Positions 31,631-39,380 of a stretch of DNA of 39,380 nt are shown here, piece after piece (position 1 is the first letter of the stretch; the number at the start of each line of letters is the position of its first letter). The position numbers and the translations under genes are program-made. The stretch comes from M55B144 sp964550615 (GTDB taxonomy: Bacteria > Bipolaricaulota > Bipolaricaulia > UBA7950 > UBA9294). The notes beneath the pieces are model-generated. The model saw only the letters and a program-made list of their open reading frames with translations, had not been told where the DNA came from and did not search any database. Where the stretch lies: NCBI GenBank assembly GCA_964550615.1, contig CAZKAB010000016.1, positions 1-39,380 on the forward strand. Reading direction: 5' to 3'.

Positions 31631-32857
31631 TCAGAAATCCTGTTCCTTGGGGATGACGACGATCCCGCCGGGCGTGACTATGAACCGGGCCTTGTCCGCC
31701 TCGCGATCGTATCCGATCTCCGTACCGGCAGGGATCTTAACACCCTTGTCTACGATCGCGCGCCTAATCCTCGCTCCATCCCCGACCTCCACTCTGTCCA
31801 GAAGTATGGACTCCTCCACGTGCGTCATTGAGTGCAACCGCACCGCGGGGGAAAGGATCGACCGCACCGCCTTTCCCCCCGAAACTATGCTCCCCGGGGA
31901 TAGGAGCGAGTTCAGGGCGGTGCCGGCGCGTTGAGGCTCGTCGTGTACGGTCTTCGCCGGCGGCCACGGTTCATAATAGGTATGGATCGGCCAGTCCCGG
32001 TCGTAGAGGTCGAAGTTGGGGATAACTGCCACCAGATCCATGTGTGCTTCCCAATAGGCGTCGAGTGTCCCTACATCACGCCAATATGGGACAGCATTGC
32101 GATTGGCGCGCTCGAACGGAAAGGCGAATATTCCAGGCTCTCCCGCCATCTGCGGGATGATATCTTTGCCGAAATCATGATTGGAAGCGGAGTTGACAGC
32201 ATCTTCGCGCAGTCGTTCGCGCAAGATCTCGGTGTTGAAGACGTAGATTCCCATCGAAGCGTAGCTCATCGTGGGATTATCAGGGAGGGAAGCCGGCACC
32301 GCCGGTTTCTCTACGAATGACGTGATCCGGCTGTCTTCATCCACCGAGAGAACTCCCAGGCTCCCCTGGGCTTCTTCTCGCGGAACCGAGAGCGCCGCGA
32401 CGGTAAGATCGGCACCCTTCTCCCTATGAAAGGCGAGCATTGCCCGGTAGTCCATCTTGTAAATGTGATCTCCCGCGAGGATAAGGATCTCGTGGGGCTC
32501 TCCTCGTTCAAGGGCGAACCTTTCAGCCGAATACCAGTTCTGATACACGGCATCCGCCGTGCCGCGATACCAATCGGGACCGATGCGCCTTTGCGGAGGA
32601 ACCGTAAGGATGAATTCACCCACCGCGGATGGGAAGAGGCTCCATCCCCGCAGGATGTGGCGCTCCAGGGAGAGAGACTTGTATTGAGTGAGAACATAGA
32701 TTCGGCGAAGGCCGGAGTGCAGGCAGTTGCTGAGGGTGAAGTCGATGATGCGATAGATGCCTCCGAATGGGACAGCCGGCTTGGCCCTGTCCCGGGTGAG
32801 GGGAAAGAGCCGCTCTCCTTGTCCTCCGGCCATGATGAAGGTCAATACATTTTGCAT
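31631..32857 (-). CDS. glgC: Glucose-1-phosphate adenylyltransferase
   Basis: Predicted 408-residue ADP-glucose pyrophosphorylase, the committed step of glycogen synthesis. The N-terminal nucleotidyltransferase motif is FIMAGGQGERLFPLTRDRAKPAVPFGG. Then IDFTLSNCLHSG, YRGTADAVYQN, LILAGDHIYKMDY and SFVEKP, and the C-terminal left-handed helix domain with SPGSIVSGGKAV and IRRAIVDKGVKIPAGTEIG. The ATG at 32857 has AGGAG about ten bases upstream. It lies 127 bases downstream of the GH57 gene on the same strand. It is convergent to glgP, so synthesis and breakdown are on opposite strands. Confidence 0.95.
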   Translation of the reverse strand: MQNVLTFIMAGGQGERLFPLTRDRAKPAVPFGGIYRIIDFTLSNCLHSGLRRIYVLTQYKSLSLERHILRGWSLFPSAVGEFILTVPPQRRIGPDWYRGTADAVYQNWYSAERFALERGEPHEILILAGDHIYKMDYRAMLAFHREKGADLTVAALSVPREEAQGSLGVLSVDEDSRITSFVEKPAVPASLPDNPTMSYASMGIYVFNTEILRERLREDAVNSASNHDFGKDIIPQMAGEPGIFAFPFERANRNAVPYWRDVGTLDAYWEAHMDLVAVIPNFDLYDRDWPIHTYYEPWPPAKTVHDEPQRAGTALNSLLSPGSIVSGGKAVRSILSPAVRLHSMTHVEESILLDRVEVGDGARIRRAIVDKGVKIPAGTEIGYDREADKARFIVTPGGIVVIPKEQDF

Positions 32858-32984
32858 TGTGGCAATACTCCTGTGAAAACGCGTCGGTCAAATTTACAGC
32901 TATCTCCTCTCGTCTCTTGCCGCTGTGCTGTATGGCTCATGATGACGAATGCGGTGCACCCGGGCATACGCACCCCTCCTTCTT

Positions 32985-35090
32985 CTATGTCTCGCAACGC
33001 AGTTCTAGTTCGGCCCGAAGTGTGCTACTGGTCTCAAGATTCAGGTTCCACAGGAAGAGAACGGCCGAAGCCTGATACAACAGTTCGAATCCGGTCTCGG
33101 AATTGTTGACGGTTTGGATGGGATGACGCCACAGGTGCGCGGGCGGCAGCGCCTTGATCTCCAACGCCCAACCCAGCCAGTCGTTCACCAGCCTCAGATG
33201 CTCCACATCGTGCTCCTCGCCGGAGCTTGCGAACCTGCGATCCGAGATTTCCCTGCCCGGTATCTGAAAATAGTGATCGGGAGCATCTCCGGCCGCCATG
33301 CCAAAATTGAACTCGACACCAAAACAAGCCCGCAAAGGCTCACCGGAGAGATGCTTCACCAGATACCGGACAGGGATTGCCTCACTTCCCGGGGTGAGGG
33401 AAATCTCCTTGACCAGCTGCAGCTCGCATTTTGGCAGGCGCACGCTGCGGGAGAGGCGAACGAGACGTGTTCTCTCGTTGGTAGAGATCTCGCAGGAGTA
33501 GGAGCTACCTACCAGGTCGATCAGATCCATCTCCCGGCCGGCGGCGATGTCCGCGAGAGTGGCGTGTATGGGGAATAGATGGTCGATCAGTCCTCCGCGG
33601 CGGTAGCGATCGTAGATGAGATGGCGATCGAGGCCGGTCTCCTTGGCCACCAAGCGCTCGTGGATGCTTATTACCTCTTGCGTGGCCGGTCTTGCGTCCT
33701 TGACCTTCTCATGGTATACCTCCGGCCGGCGAGCGATGGTATTGAGGAAATTGAACGAGATTGATTTGTCCGATAGTTCGTAGAGCATCCCGCCGTGACG
33801 AGGAGAGAGCACGAGTGTCCACCGTTCATTCTCCAAAATCACCTCGACGTGCCCATCGGCATCGATGTCCGTTTGCGAGACATTGCTCCACTGCTGGCCA
33901 TGGTGGCCTATCTGCTCCGCCTGCGTCTCCGCTTTCAGGATGTTCTGCCACACGGCGTCACGCAGATGCGGGAGATAAATGCCTCCAAACAGGCCGTGCC
34001 AGTAGGCATCATTGCTCTGCGCCTGCAATAGATGGTGTCTCGCTTCCTGTTGCCCGTTCGCATCACTCGGGAGCGCGCTTATTGTACGGCTCGCCCGCAA
34101 CATGCGCTTGTGCATGTAGTCAGCCTCCGGGTATTTTGAGAAGAAGTTGCGCCAGTAGCCGCCGGAGAGAAGGGGGTGAAACTCGGGCAGCTTCTCTCCC
34201 AGGAGCTGCTTCAGTCTATCCAAGCGGCGGATGCCGTCCACTGGCAAGGCCCACTCACCCAGCTCGAAATACGAAGTAGTGGGCAGGTATACGCGGCCAA
34301 GCGGTTCGCGCTTATCGAAGCTTTCACTCAATGTCACCGTGTGTAACCAGGACGCGTTTTCGGAGAGCACGCGGAAGAAGTTCTCCAGCCAACCATCGCG
34401 ATAGACCCAGTTCTTGGTTCCCGGCCAAACCCCAAACTTCTCCCCGTCATCTACCAGTACCAAGAGCGGATCGGCGTGCTGGGCGGCTGTCTGTTGGAAA
34501 TACTCCAATATCTCCTTGACCGGATGGAACGGAATGAGGTAACGCAACCTGCCGTCGATGGGGAAAACGCCGAGCGGTCTCCCTTCATCTTCGGTGAGAG
34601 AGTAGCCCAGAAGAGCTTCCCCGGTAAGTCCGACGCGATGGAAATGCGTGTCATCGATGGGAATGTAACGCACGTCACTTTCAACCAGAAGGGACGGAAG
34701 CGATGGTTCCCAAACCCTTTCTGCAAGCCATATTCCTTGCGGGTCCTGGACAAATCGTTGCTTCAGATACCTGCGCATGCGGGCCAACTGCTCGCGGGCA
34801 TCCTCTCTTGGGATCACGGCCAGAATCGGCTCATAGAACCCTCCTCCGAGGATTTCTAGCCTGCCTTCCTGTACCAATGTGGAGATGCGTTCCAAGTAGT
34901 CCGGGTGATTCTTCTCGAAGAACACAAGGAGGGGGCCCGTGAAATGAAGCACTGCTTTCAACCCTGCGAAGCGTTCGAACGCTTCGAGAAAGGGAAGATA
35001 TGCGTCTTGATATGCAGCCTCCATTATCTCGGGGAAGTTGCCGACGGGTTGATGGCAATGCAGCCCGAGCACGAAATCTATGTGTTTCAC
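32985..35090 (-). CDS. GH57 4-alpha-glucanotransferase / alpha-amylase
   Basis: Predicted 701-residue GH57 enzyme of the Thermococcus 4-alpha-glucanotransferase type. Motifs in order: GLHCHQPVGNFPEIM, EILGGGFYEPILAVIP, the nucleophile Glu124 in GIWLAERVWEPSL, and acid/base Asp214 in LVDDGEKFGVWPG, positions that match the residues known for that family. The remaining half (about 300-701) is the beta-rich accessory part (DUF1925/1926-like), with FGVEFNFGMAAGDAPDHYFQ. The product should transfer maltooligosaccharides, producing substrates for GlgP. GTG 35090 is chosen because GGGAGG lies six bases upstream; the 30 upstream residues are Arg/Pro-rich. It carries no signal peptide, so it is cytosolic. 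Confidence 0.9.
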   Translation of the reverse strand: MKHIDFVLGLHCHQPVGNFPEIMEAAYQDAYLPFLEAFERFAGLKAVLHFTGPLLVFFEKNHPDYLERISTLVQEGRLEILGGGFYEPILAVIPREDAREQLARMRRYLKQRFVQDPQGIWLAERVWEPSLPSLLVESDVRYIPIDDTHFHRVGLTGEALLGYSLTEDEGRPLGVFPIDGRLRYLIPFHPVKEILEYFQQTAAQHADPLLVLVDDGEKFGVWPGTKNWVYRDGWLENFFRVLSENASWLHTVTLSESFDKREPLGRVYLPTTSYFELGEWALPVDGIRRLDRLKQLLGEKLPEFHPLLSGGYWRNFFSKYPEADYMHKRMLRASRTISALPSDANGQQEARHHLLQAQSNDAYWHGLFGGIYLPHLRDAVWQNILKAETQAEQIGHHGQQWSNVSQTDIDADGHVEVILENERWTLVLSPRHGGMLYELSDKSISFNFLNTIARRPEVYHEKVKDARPATQEVISIHERLVAKETGLDRHLIYDRYRRGGLIDHLFPIHATLADIAAGREMDLIDLVGSSYSCEISTNERTRLVRLSRSVRLPKCELQLVKEISLTPGSEAIPVRYLVKHLSGEPLRACFGVEFNFGMAAGDAPDHYFQIPGREISDRRFASSGEEHDVEHLRLVNDWLGWALEIKALPPAHLWRHPIQTVNNSETGFELLYQASAVLFLWNLNLETSSTLRAELELRCET

Positions 35091-35295
35091 TGGCTGCCTC
35101 CCTTGCGCCCTTGGCTTGCGATCCGCCACCGCCCCGAAGATGGCTCGTCCCGGTGTCCTTGTAACCGGACGGCTCTCCAACAGCTTATCTCGATCTGATA
35201 CAGGCTACAAAAACGGGCGTAAAGCTCTTGCCGATATCTCGCCTCTTCATTACCATATCCAACACGAGCGTTCTCCACACTGGAGGAGGTATCAG

Positions 35296-35499
35296 ATGCA
35301 AGAGGAAGAGGTAGGATTGACCGCAGGGAAGATCTGGGAGTATCTCCAGGAGGCCGGCCCGGTCTCCATATCGCGCGTAGTGCGGGAAGTGAAAGGAGGA
35401 AGGCAGCTTGTCCTGATGAGCCTTGGCTGGCTTGCTCGGGAAGGGAAGCTCGTCTTTCAAGAGGATGGGCGGCGACGTCTCGTGGGACTGAAGAGATGA
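35296..35499 (+). CDS. Small winged-helix protein (DUF2582-like)
   Basis: Predicted 67-residue protein preceded by a strong GGAGGAGGT Shine-Dalgarno five bases before ATG 35296. The sequence LTAGKIWEYLQEAGPVSISR, then REVKGGRQLVLMSLGWLAREGKLVF, then GRRRLVGL, forms the three helices and beta wing of a winged helix-turn-helix, of the kind named DUF2582. It heads the glgB-GH57 group with a 20-base gap and is divergent from the other GH57 gene. A regulator of glycogen genes is a reasonable inference, but the family has no firm function, and effector binding is not evident in so small a protein. Confidence 0.75.
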   Translation: MQEEEVGLTAGKIWEYLQEAGPVSISRVVREVKGGRQLVLMSLGWLAREGKLVFQEDGRRRLVGLKR

Positions 35500-35519
35500 G
35501 GCTTTCGCGGCGATGAGGC

Positions 35520-37547
35520 GTGAGCGAAGGGAGAAAGTATCAACCGTCCGGTGATGATACACTGCCTGCACGAGGCAGTGCCTCGGAGACGGATTTGCCG
35601 CCTCCGGTGGGGCCCAAGCAAGGACAAGACATGATGCCGTCTGTGTCCTACGATTCGACGCTTCTCACTGATGAAGATCTGTATCTGTTCAATGAGGGGA
35701 GCCACTTCCGGCTGTACGAGAAGCTTGGCGCTCACTCTCTCACAACTGCGAGAGGAGACGGCACATACTTTGCCGTGTGGGCACCCAACGCCGAGTGGGT
35801 GTTTGTAACGGGGGACTTCAACAGGTGGGATAAGGCGAGCCATCCTCTGCGTTCCCGCGGCCAATCCGGAATATGGGAAGGGTTTGTCCCCGGGGTGGTG
35901 ACTGGCGACCTATACAAGTATCACATCGTCTCTCGGTACGACGGCTACAGCGCAAACAAATCCGATCCGCTCGGGATCTACCATGAGGTGCCGCCACGCA
36001 CTGCATCCATTGTCTGGAACCTCGACTACACCTGGCATGACGCCGATTGGTGTGCCAAACGTCCACAGCGTAACGCATTGGACGCTCCTTGGAACATCTA
36101 TGAGATCCATCTGGGATCTTGGATGCGGGTTCCCGAAGAGGAAAACCGAGCGCTCACTTACAGGGAGCTTGCTCCCAGATTGGCGGAATACGCGCAAAGG
36201 ATGGGCTTTACCCATGTGGAGCTGCTACCGGTAATGGAACACCCCTTCTACGGGTCATGGGGATATCAGTGCACCGGCTACTTCGCGCCCACCAGTCGCT
36301 ATGGGAGCCCGCAAGACCTAATGTACCTCATTGACTTCCTGCACCAGCATGGCGTTGGCGTAATCCTGGACTGGGTGCCGTCTCACTTTCCCACCGATGA
36401 GCACGGGCCCGGATTTTTCGATGGGACGCACCTTTACGAACACGCGGACCCCAGAAAGGGGCTGCATCCTGATTGGGACAGCTTCATCTTCAACTACGGT
36501 CGCAGCGAGGTACGTAGCTTCCTCATCTCGAGCGCCATGTTCTGGTTGGATAAATATCATGCGGATGGGCTGCGCGTCGACGCCGTTGCCTCGATACTCT
36601 ATCTGGACTACGGTCGAAAGGAGGGCGAATGGATCCCAAACTCCCGCGGCGGAAGGGAGAACCTGGATGCTCTCGTCTTCCTGCGGCGGCTGAATGAAGA
36701 GGTCTACCAGCGATATCCCGGCACACAGGTGATTGCCGAGGAGTCCACCGCCTGGCCGATGGTCTCGCGCCCAACGGATGTCGGGGGACTCGGCTTTGGC
36801 ATGAAGTGGGATATGGGATGGATGCACGACATGCTGGGCTACATGTCCAAAGACTCCCTATACAGAAGGTATTATCAGAACAGCCTCACTTTCCGCATGC
36901 TCTACGCCTACAATGAAAACTTCGTTCTCCCCCTTTCTCACGATGAAGTGGTGCATGGAAAGAGCTCCCTACTTGGTAGGATGCCTGGGGATGGTGAACA
37001 GAGGTTCGCCAATCTGCGCGCCCTCTATGGCTATATGTATGCTCAGCCGGGAAAGAAGCTTCTGTTTATGGGAGGGGAATTCGGTCAGTGGCGCGAGTGG
37101 AATCATGACGAAAGCCTGGACTGGGATCTCTGCCGGTTTCCTCTTCACAAAGGGATGCAGGTTCTGATCGCGGATCTTGGCCGCCTCTACACAGATGAGC
37201 CCGCCCTGCATCAGCTCGACTTTGATCCCGCGGGGTTCGAATGGGTTGACTTTCAGGATGCGGCGGCAAGCGTAATCAGCTTCATTCGCAAAGGAAGGAC
37301 GACCGACGATATCGTCCTTGTCGTAAGCAATTTTACGCCGGTTCCTCGATATGACTATTCAGTGGGTGTTCCGCGTGGTGGGACTTGGCATGAGATACTG
37401 AACAGCGATGCTTGCGAGTATGGCGGAAGCGGCCTCGGCAACGCCGGCGGGGCGGAAGCCGTGCGTGGCTCTACGCAAGCGCGACCCTACTTCGTAAGAC
37501 TAACTCTACCGCCTCTTTCTGTTCTCTACTTTAAAAACTATGACTAA
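35520..37547 (+). CDS. glgB: 1,4-alpha-glucan branching enzyme (GH13)
   Basis: Predicted 675-residue branching enzyme, forming alpha-1,6 links in glycogen. The N-terminal part has LTDEDLYLFNEGSHFRLYEK and a CBM48 domain (GTYFAVWAPNAEWVFVTGDF). The barrel has NIYEIHLGSWMRVPEEEN, the nucleophile Asp354 in GLRVDAVASILYLDY, Glu407 in VIAEESTAWP and Asp475 in PLSHDEVVHGK. The C-terminal beta domain ends LPPLSVLYFKNYD. The start is uncertain: GTG 35520 has GAGG too close. ATG 35631 has AAGGA six bases upstream and would remove 37 low-complexity residues. The stop lies eight bases inside the next gene. Confidence 0.94.
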   Translation: MSEGRKYQPSGDDTLPARGSASETDLPPPVGPKQGQDMMPSVSYDSTLLTDEDLYLFNEGSHFRLYEKLGAHSLTTARGDGTYFAVWAPNAEWVFVTGDFNRWDKASHPLRSRGQSGIWEGFVPGVVTGDLYKYHIVSRYDGYSANKSDPLGIYHEVPPRTASIVWNLDYTWHDADWCAKRPQRNALDAPWNIYEIHLGSWMRVPEEENRALTYRELAPRLAEYAQRMGFTHVELLPVMEHPFYGSWGYQCTGYFAPTSRYGSPQDLMYLIDFLHQHGVGVILDWVPSHFPTDEHGPGFFDGTHLYEHADPRKGLHPDWDSFIFNYGRSEVRSFLISSAMFWLDKYHADGLRVDAVASILYLDYGRKEGEWIPNSRGGRENLDALVFLRRLNEEVYQRYPGTQVIAEESTAWPMVSRPTDVGGLGFGMKWDMGWMHDMLGYMSKDSLYRRYYQNSLTFRMLYAYNENFVLPLSHDEVVHGKSSLLGRMPGDGEQRFANLRALYGYMYAQPGKKLLFMGGEFGQWREWNHDESLDWDLCRFPLHKGMQVLIADLGRLYTDEPALHQLDFDPAGFEWVDFQDAAASVISFIRKGRTTDDIVLVVSNFTPVPRYDYSVGVPRGGTWHEILNSDACEYGGSGLGNAGGAEAVRGSTQARPYFVRLTLPPLSVLYFKNYD

Positions 37548-39042
37548 CTACTATATCTGTATTCACGGACACTTTTATCAACCGATGCGGGCTGACCCAT
37601 GGCTTGAGGTGGTGGCGCCGCAGGCATCTGCCTACCCGTTTCATGATTGGAATGCGCGCATCGCCGAAGAATGCTACGCCCCAAACGCCGCTTCCCGCAT
37701 CTTGGATGGAGACGGTCGCGTTCAGGAGACCGTCAACAACTATGCGAGAATCAGCTTCAACTTCGGACCTACGCTGCTTGGCTGGCTCAAGAAGGAACGA
37801 CCTGACGTCTATCGCGCCATCCTTGCGGCCGATCGAGAGAGCCGGGAGCGACTATCCGGCCACGGATCAGCCATGGCGCAGGCATACAGCCACGTCATCC
37901 TCCCCTTGGCGAACCAGCGGGACAAACGTACGCAGATATGCTGGGGAATCAAGGACTTCGCCTATCACTTCAGGAGATATCCCGAAGGCATGTGGCTTCC
38001 GGAAGCTGCCGTTGACTTGGAAACCCTGGATATGTTGGCGGAAGAAGGACTCAAGTTCACCTTGCTCTCTCCTCACCAAGCCAAACGAGTGTGTCATCCT
38101 GATACGAGGGAATGGCAAGCTGTAACTGGTGGACGGATTGACTCTACGCAGCCGTATCTGTTGCGGCTTCCTTCCGGCCGTACCATCTCCCTATTCTTCT
38201 ACGATGCGCCTCTCGCACAGGATGTGGCGTTCAACGGGTTACTGTCAAACGGCGACGTCTTTGCCTCCCGACTCCTGGGGGCTTTTGCTCCCCAGAGCTC
38301 GGGCCCGCAGCTTGTGCATGTCATTACCGACGGAGAGACGTACGGACATCACCACCGCCACGGGGACATGGCCTTAGCCTATGCCATTCGGCGGATTGAG
38401 GCCGAGGGGCGTGTCCGTTTCACTAACTACGGTGCGTTTCTGGAGGAACATCCGCCGACGCATGAGGTGGAGATCATAGAACGTAGCTCATGGAGCTGCG
38501 CTCATGGCATCGAGCGCTGGCGGAGCAACTGTGGATGCAATAGCAGCGGGCGTCCTGAATGGAATCAGGAGTGGCGCGCCCCCTTAAGGGAAGCATTGGA
38601 CTGGATTCGGGACATGCTTGCTCCTCAGTATGAAGAAGCGGCGCGGCCGCTGCTGCGCGATCCCTGGGTTGCCCGGGATGCGTACATCGAAGTTGTCCTC
38701 GATCGTTCTCCCGCTGCGTGGAGAAAATTCCTGGCCGAACAGGGCGTGCGTGAGTTGAGCGAGGACGAGAAGAACACGGTGATTGGACTCCTTGAGCTTC
38801 AGCGGCACGCCATGCTCATGTATGCAAGCGACGGCTGGTTCTTCGACGAAATCTCCAGACCCGAAACCGTACAGATTCTTCGACACGCCGCGCGGGTGCT
38901 CGAACTGTCACAAGACCTCTTTGGGGACGATCTGGAGGAGTGCTTCCTCGAACGCTTGGAGTGCGCCAGGAGCAATCTGCCCGACAAGTGCGACGGCCGT
39001 TTTATCTACGAGCAGATGGTTCGTCGCAACCGAGCGTCCTGA
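37540..39042 (+). CDS. GH57-family protein (DUF3536 type), short form
   Basis: Predicted 500-residue protein. The N-terminal YYICIHGHFYQPMRADPWLE and HDWNARIAEECYAPNAASRI are typical of the GH57 subgroup that carries DUF3536. The putative nucleophile is in GMWLPEAAVDLETLDML and a second acidic site in VHVITDGETYGHHHRHGD. The DUF3536 part follows, with ERSSWSCAHGIERWRSNCGC and SDGWFFDEISRPETVQILRHA. It ends at IYEQMVRRNRAS. Family members I know of are nearer 800 residues and continue well past this point, so this is a short form. It overlaps glgB by eight bases, so it is translationally coupled. Activity on branched or short glucans is likely but unproven. Confidence 0.87.
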   Translation: MTNYYICIHGHFYQPMRADPWLEVVAPQASAYPFHDWNARIAEECYAPNAASRILDGDGRVQETVNNYARISFNFGPTLLGWLKKERPDVYRAILAADRESRERLSGHGSAMAQAYSHVILPLANQRDKRTQICWGIKDFAYHFRRYPEGMWLPEAAVDLETLDMLAEEGLKFTLLSPHQAKRVCHPDTREWQAVTGGRIDSTQPYLLRLPSGRTISLFFYDAPLAQDVAFNGLLSNGDVFASRLLGAFAPQSSGPQLVHVITDGETYGHHHRHGDMALAYAIRRIEAEGRVRFTNYGAFLEEHPPTHEVEIIERSSWSCAHGIERWRSNCGCNSSGRPEWNQEWRAPLREALDWIRDMLAPQYEEAARPLLRDPWVARDAYIEVVLDRSPAAWRKFLAEQGVRELSEDEKNTVIGLLELQRHAMLMYASDGWFFDEISRPETVQILRHAARVLELSQDLFGDDLEECFLERLECARSNLPDKCDGRFIYEQMVRRNRAS

Positions 39043-39113
39043 TTCAGTTCGGGTACTGCCCGCCCTTGATGTGAGGTCCGAGGTCCCCGACGATGTCACG
39101 CAGAGCGGCTCTT

Positions 39114-39380
39114 CTACCCAGTAGTGGTATGCCAGAAGTCGCACCGGCTGGGCTGATGGTCGAAGATCTTCAGCTTGCCCCAGGTAAAAGTGAACTGGAA
39201 TGTGTATCGCTGGTAGCCGTCCGCGAAAAATACGGCGGAGACGCTTGATTCGAGGGTTGACCCGACTCCAAACGTGACCACCGCGCGCGCAGCCGCCCAA
39301 TCGAACAGCGACACGCCCTCCTGCCCGGTGTCGAAGAATACGTAAGCTCCACCAGACATTCCACCGCCACAGCACGCGTC
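39114..39380 (-). CDS. Unrecognised protein, C-terminal part (runs off the window)
   Basis: An open frame from the window edge ends at TAA/TAG-type stop 39114-39116 on the minus strand. The visible 88 or so residues include CCGGGMSGGAYVFFDTGQEG, SLFDWAAARAVVTFGVGSTL, SSVSAVFFADGYQRYTFQF and TFTWGKLKIFDHQ. The alternating hydrophobic/aromatic pattern suggests beta strands, as in a secreted or outer-membrane beta protein. I favour this frame over the overlapping ones because they are Arg/Ser-rich without pattern. The family is not recognised and the N-terminus is missing. Confidence 0.5.
   Translation of the reverse strand, partial: DACCGGGMSGGAYVFFDTGQEGVSLFDWAAARAVVTFGVGSTLESSVSAVFFADGYQRYTFQFTFTWGKLKIFDHQPSRCDFWHTTTG

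Noticed and set aside
33082..33100. GTTCGAATCC resembling a tRNA T-loop
   Set aside because: It is inside the GH57 reading frame and there is no cloverleaf around it.

Overview
The window is bacterial chromosome, moderately GC-rich, with short intergenic gaps and co-directional operons. There is no plasmid, phage or insertion-sequence signature, and I see no rRNA, tRNA or CRISPR. The glycan enzymes (a glycogen phosphorylase with the DUF3417-type N-terminus, two GH57 proteins, GlgX), the DhnA-type class I aldolase, the alpha-type glutamine synthetase and the archaeal/fungal-type aspartate-semialdehyde dehydrogenase suggest a deep-branching anaerobe-like bacterium, perhaps an uncultured lineage near Bipolaricaulota or Thermotogota. 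The phylum cannot be settled from sequence alone. Genes inside operons have strong Shine-Dalgarno sites. Several first genes (regulators, a phosphoesterase, a leader peptide) lack one and instead have a -10 box a few bases upstream of the start codon, as in leaderless transcription.

Layout. 1-1.7 kb: ArsR-type sensor and CSC-motif permease (metal or metalloid efflux). 1.7-2.4 kb: non-coding, with alternating degenerate repeats. 2.4-4.4 kb: EamA transporter and a divergent metallophosphoesterase. 4.4-10.1 kb: a nitrogen block with glutamate dehydrogenase plus a MNT-type nucleotidyltransferase, two convergent overlapping Crp/Fnr paralogues, a broken GNAT gene with an in-frame amber codon, and glutamine synthetase. 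10.1-16.3 kb: a threonine operon, hom-lysC-asd-HAD-thrC, behind a leader peptide with four consecutive Thr codons and an intrinsic terminator. No thrB is present, and an unusual HAD-like protein sits in its place. 16.4-20.2 kb: fusA, nitroreductase and double-GNAT genes on the minus strand. 20.6-24.0 kb: lipoprotein, a DOMON protein with a two-helix, two-histidine membrane partner, and a class III cyclase with an unrecognised C-terminal domain. 24.2-39.0 kb: a large glycolysis/glycogen block (class I aldolase, gpmA, glgX, phosphohexomutase, glgP, glgC, GH57 glucanotransferase, a small winged-helix protein, glgB, a GH57/DUF3536 protein). The window ends inside an unrecognised minus-strand gene.

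How it fits together. The nitrogen block makes glutamate and glutamine, and the threonine operon carries aspartate to threonine under apparent attenuation control. The glycogen block covers ADP-glucose supply, branching, debranching, phosphorolysis, hexose-phosphate isomerisation and entry into lower glycolysis. No glycogen synthase (glgA) is in view. The strongest leads are the threonine attenuator, the HAD-like protein at the thrB position (its HAD motifs appear in permuted order), and the apparent leaderless genes.
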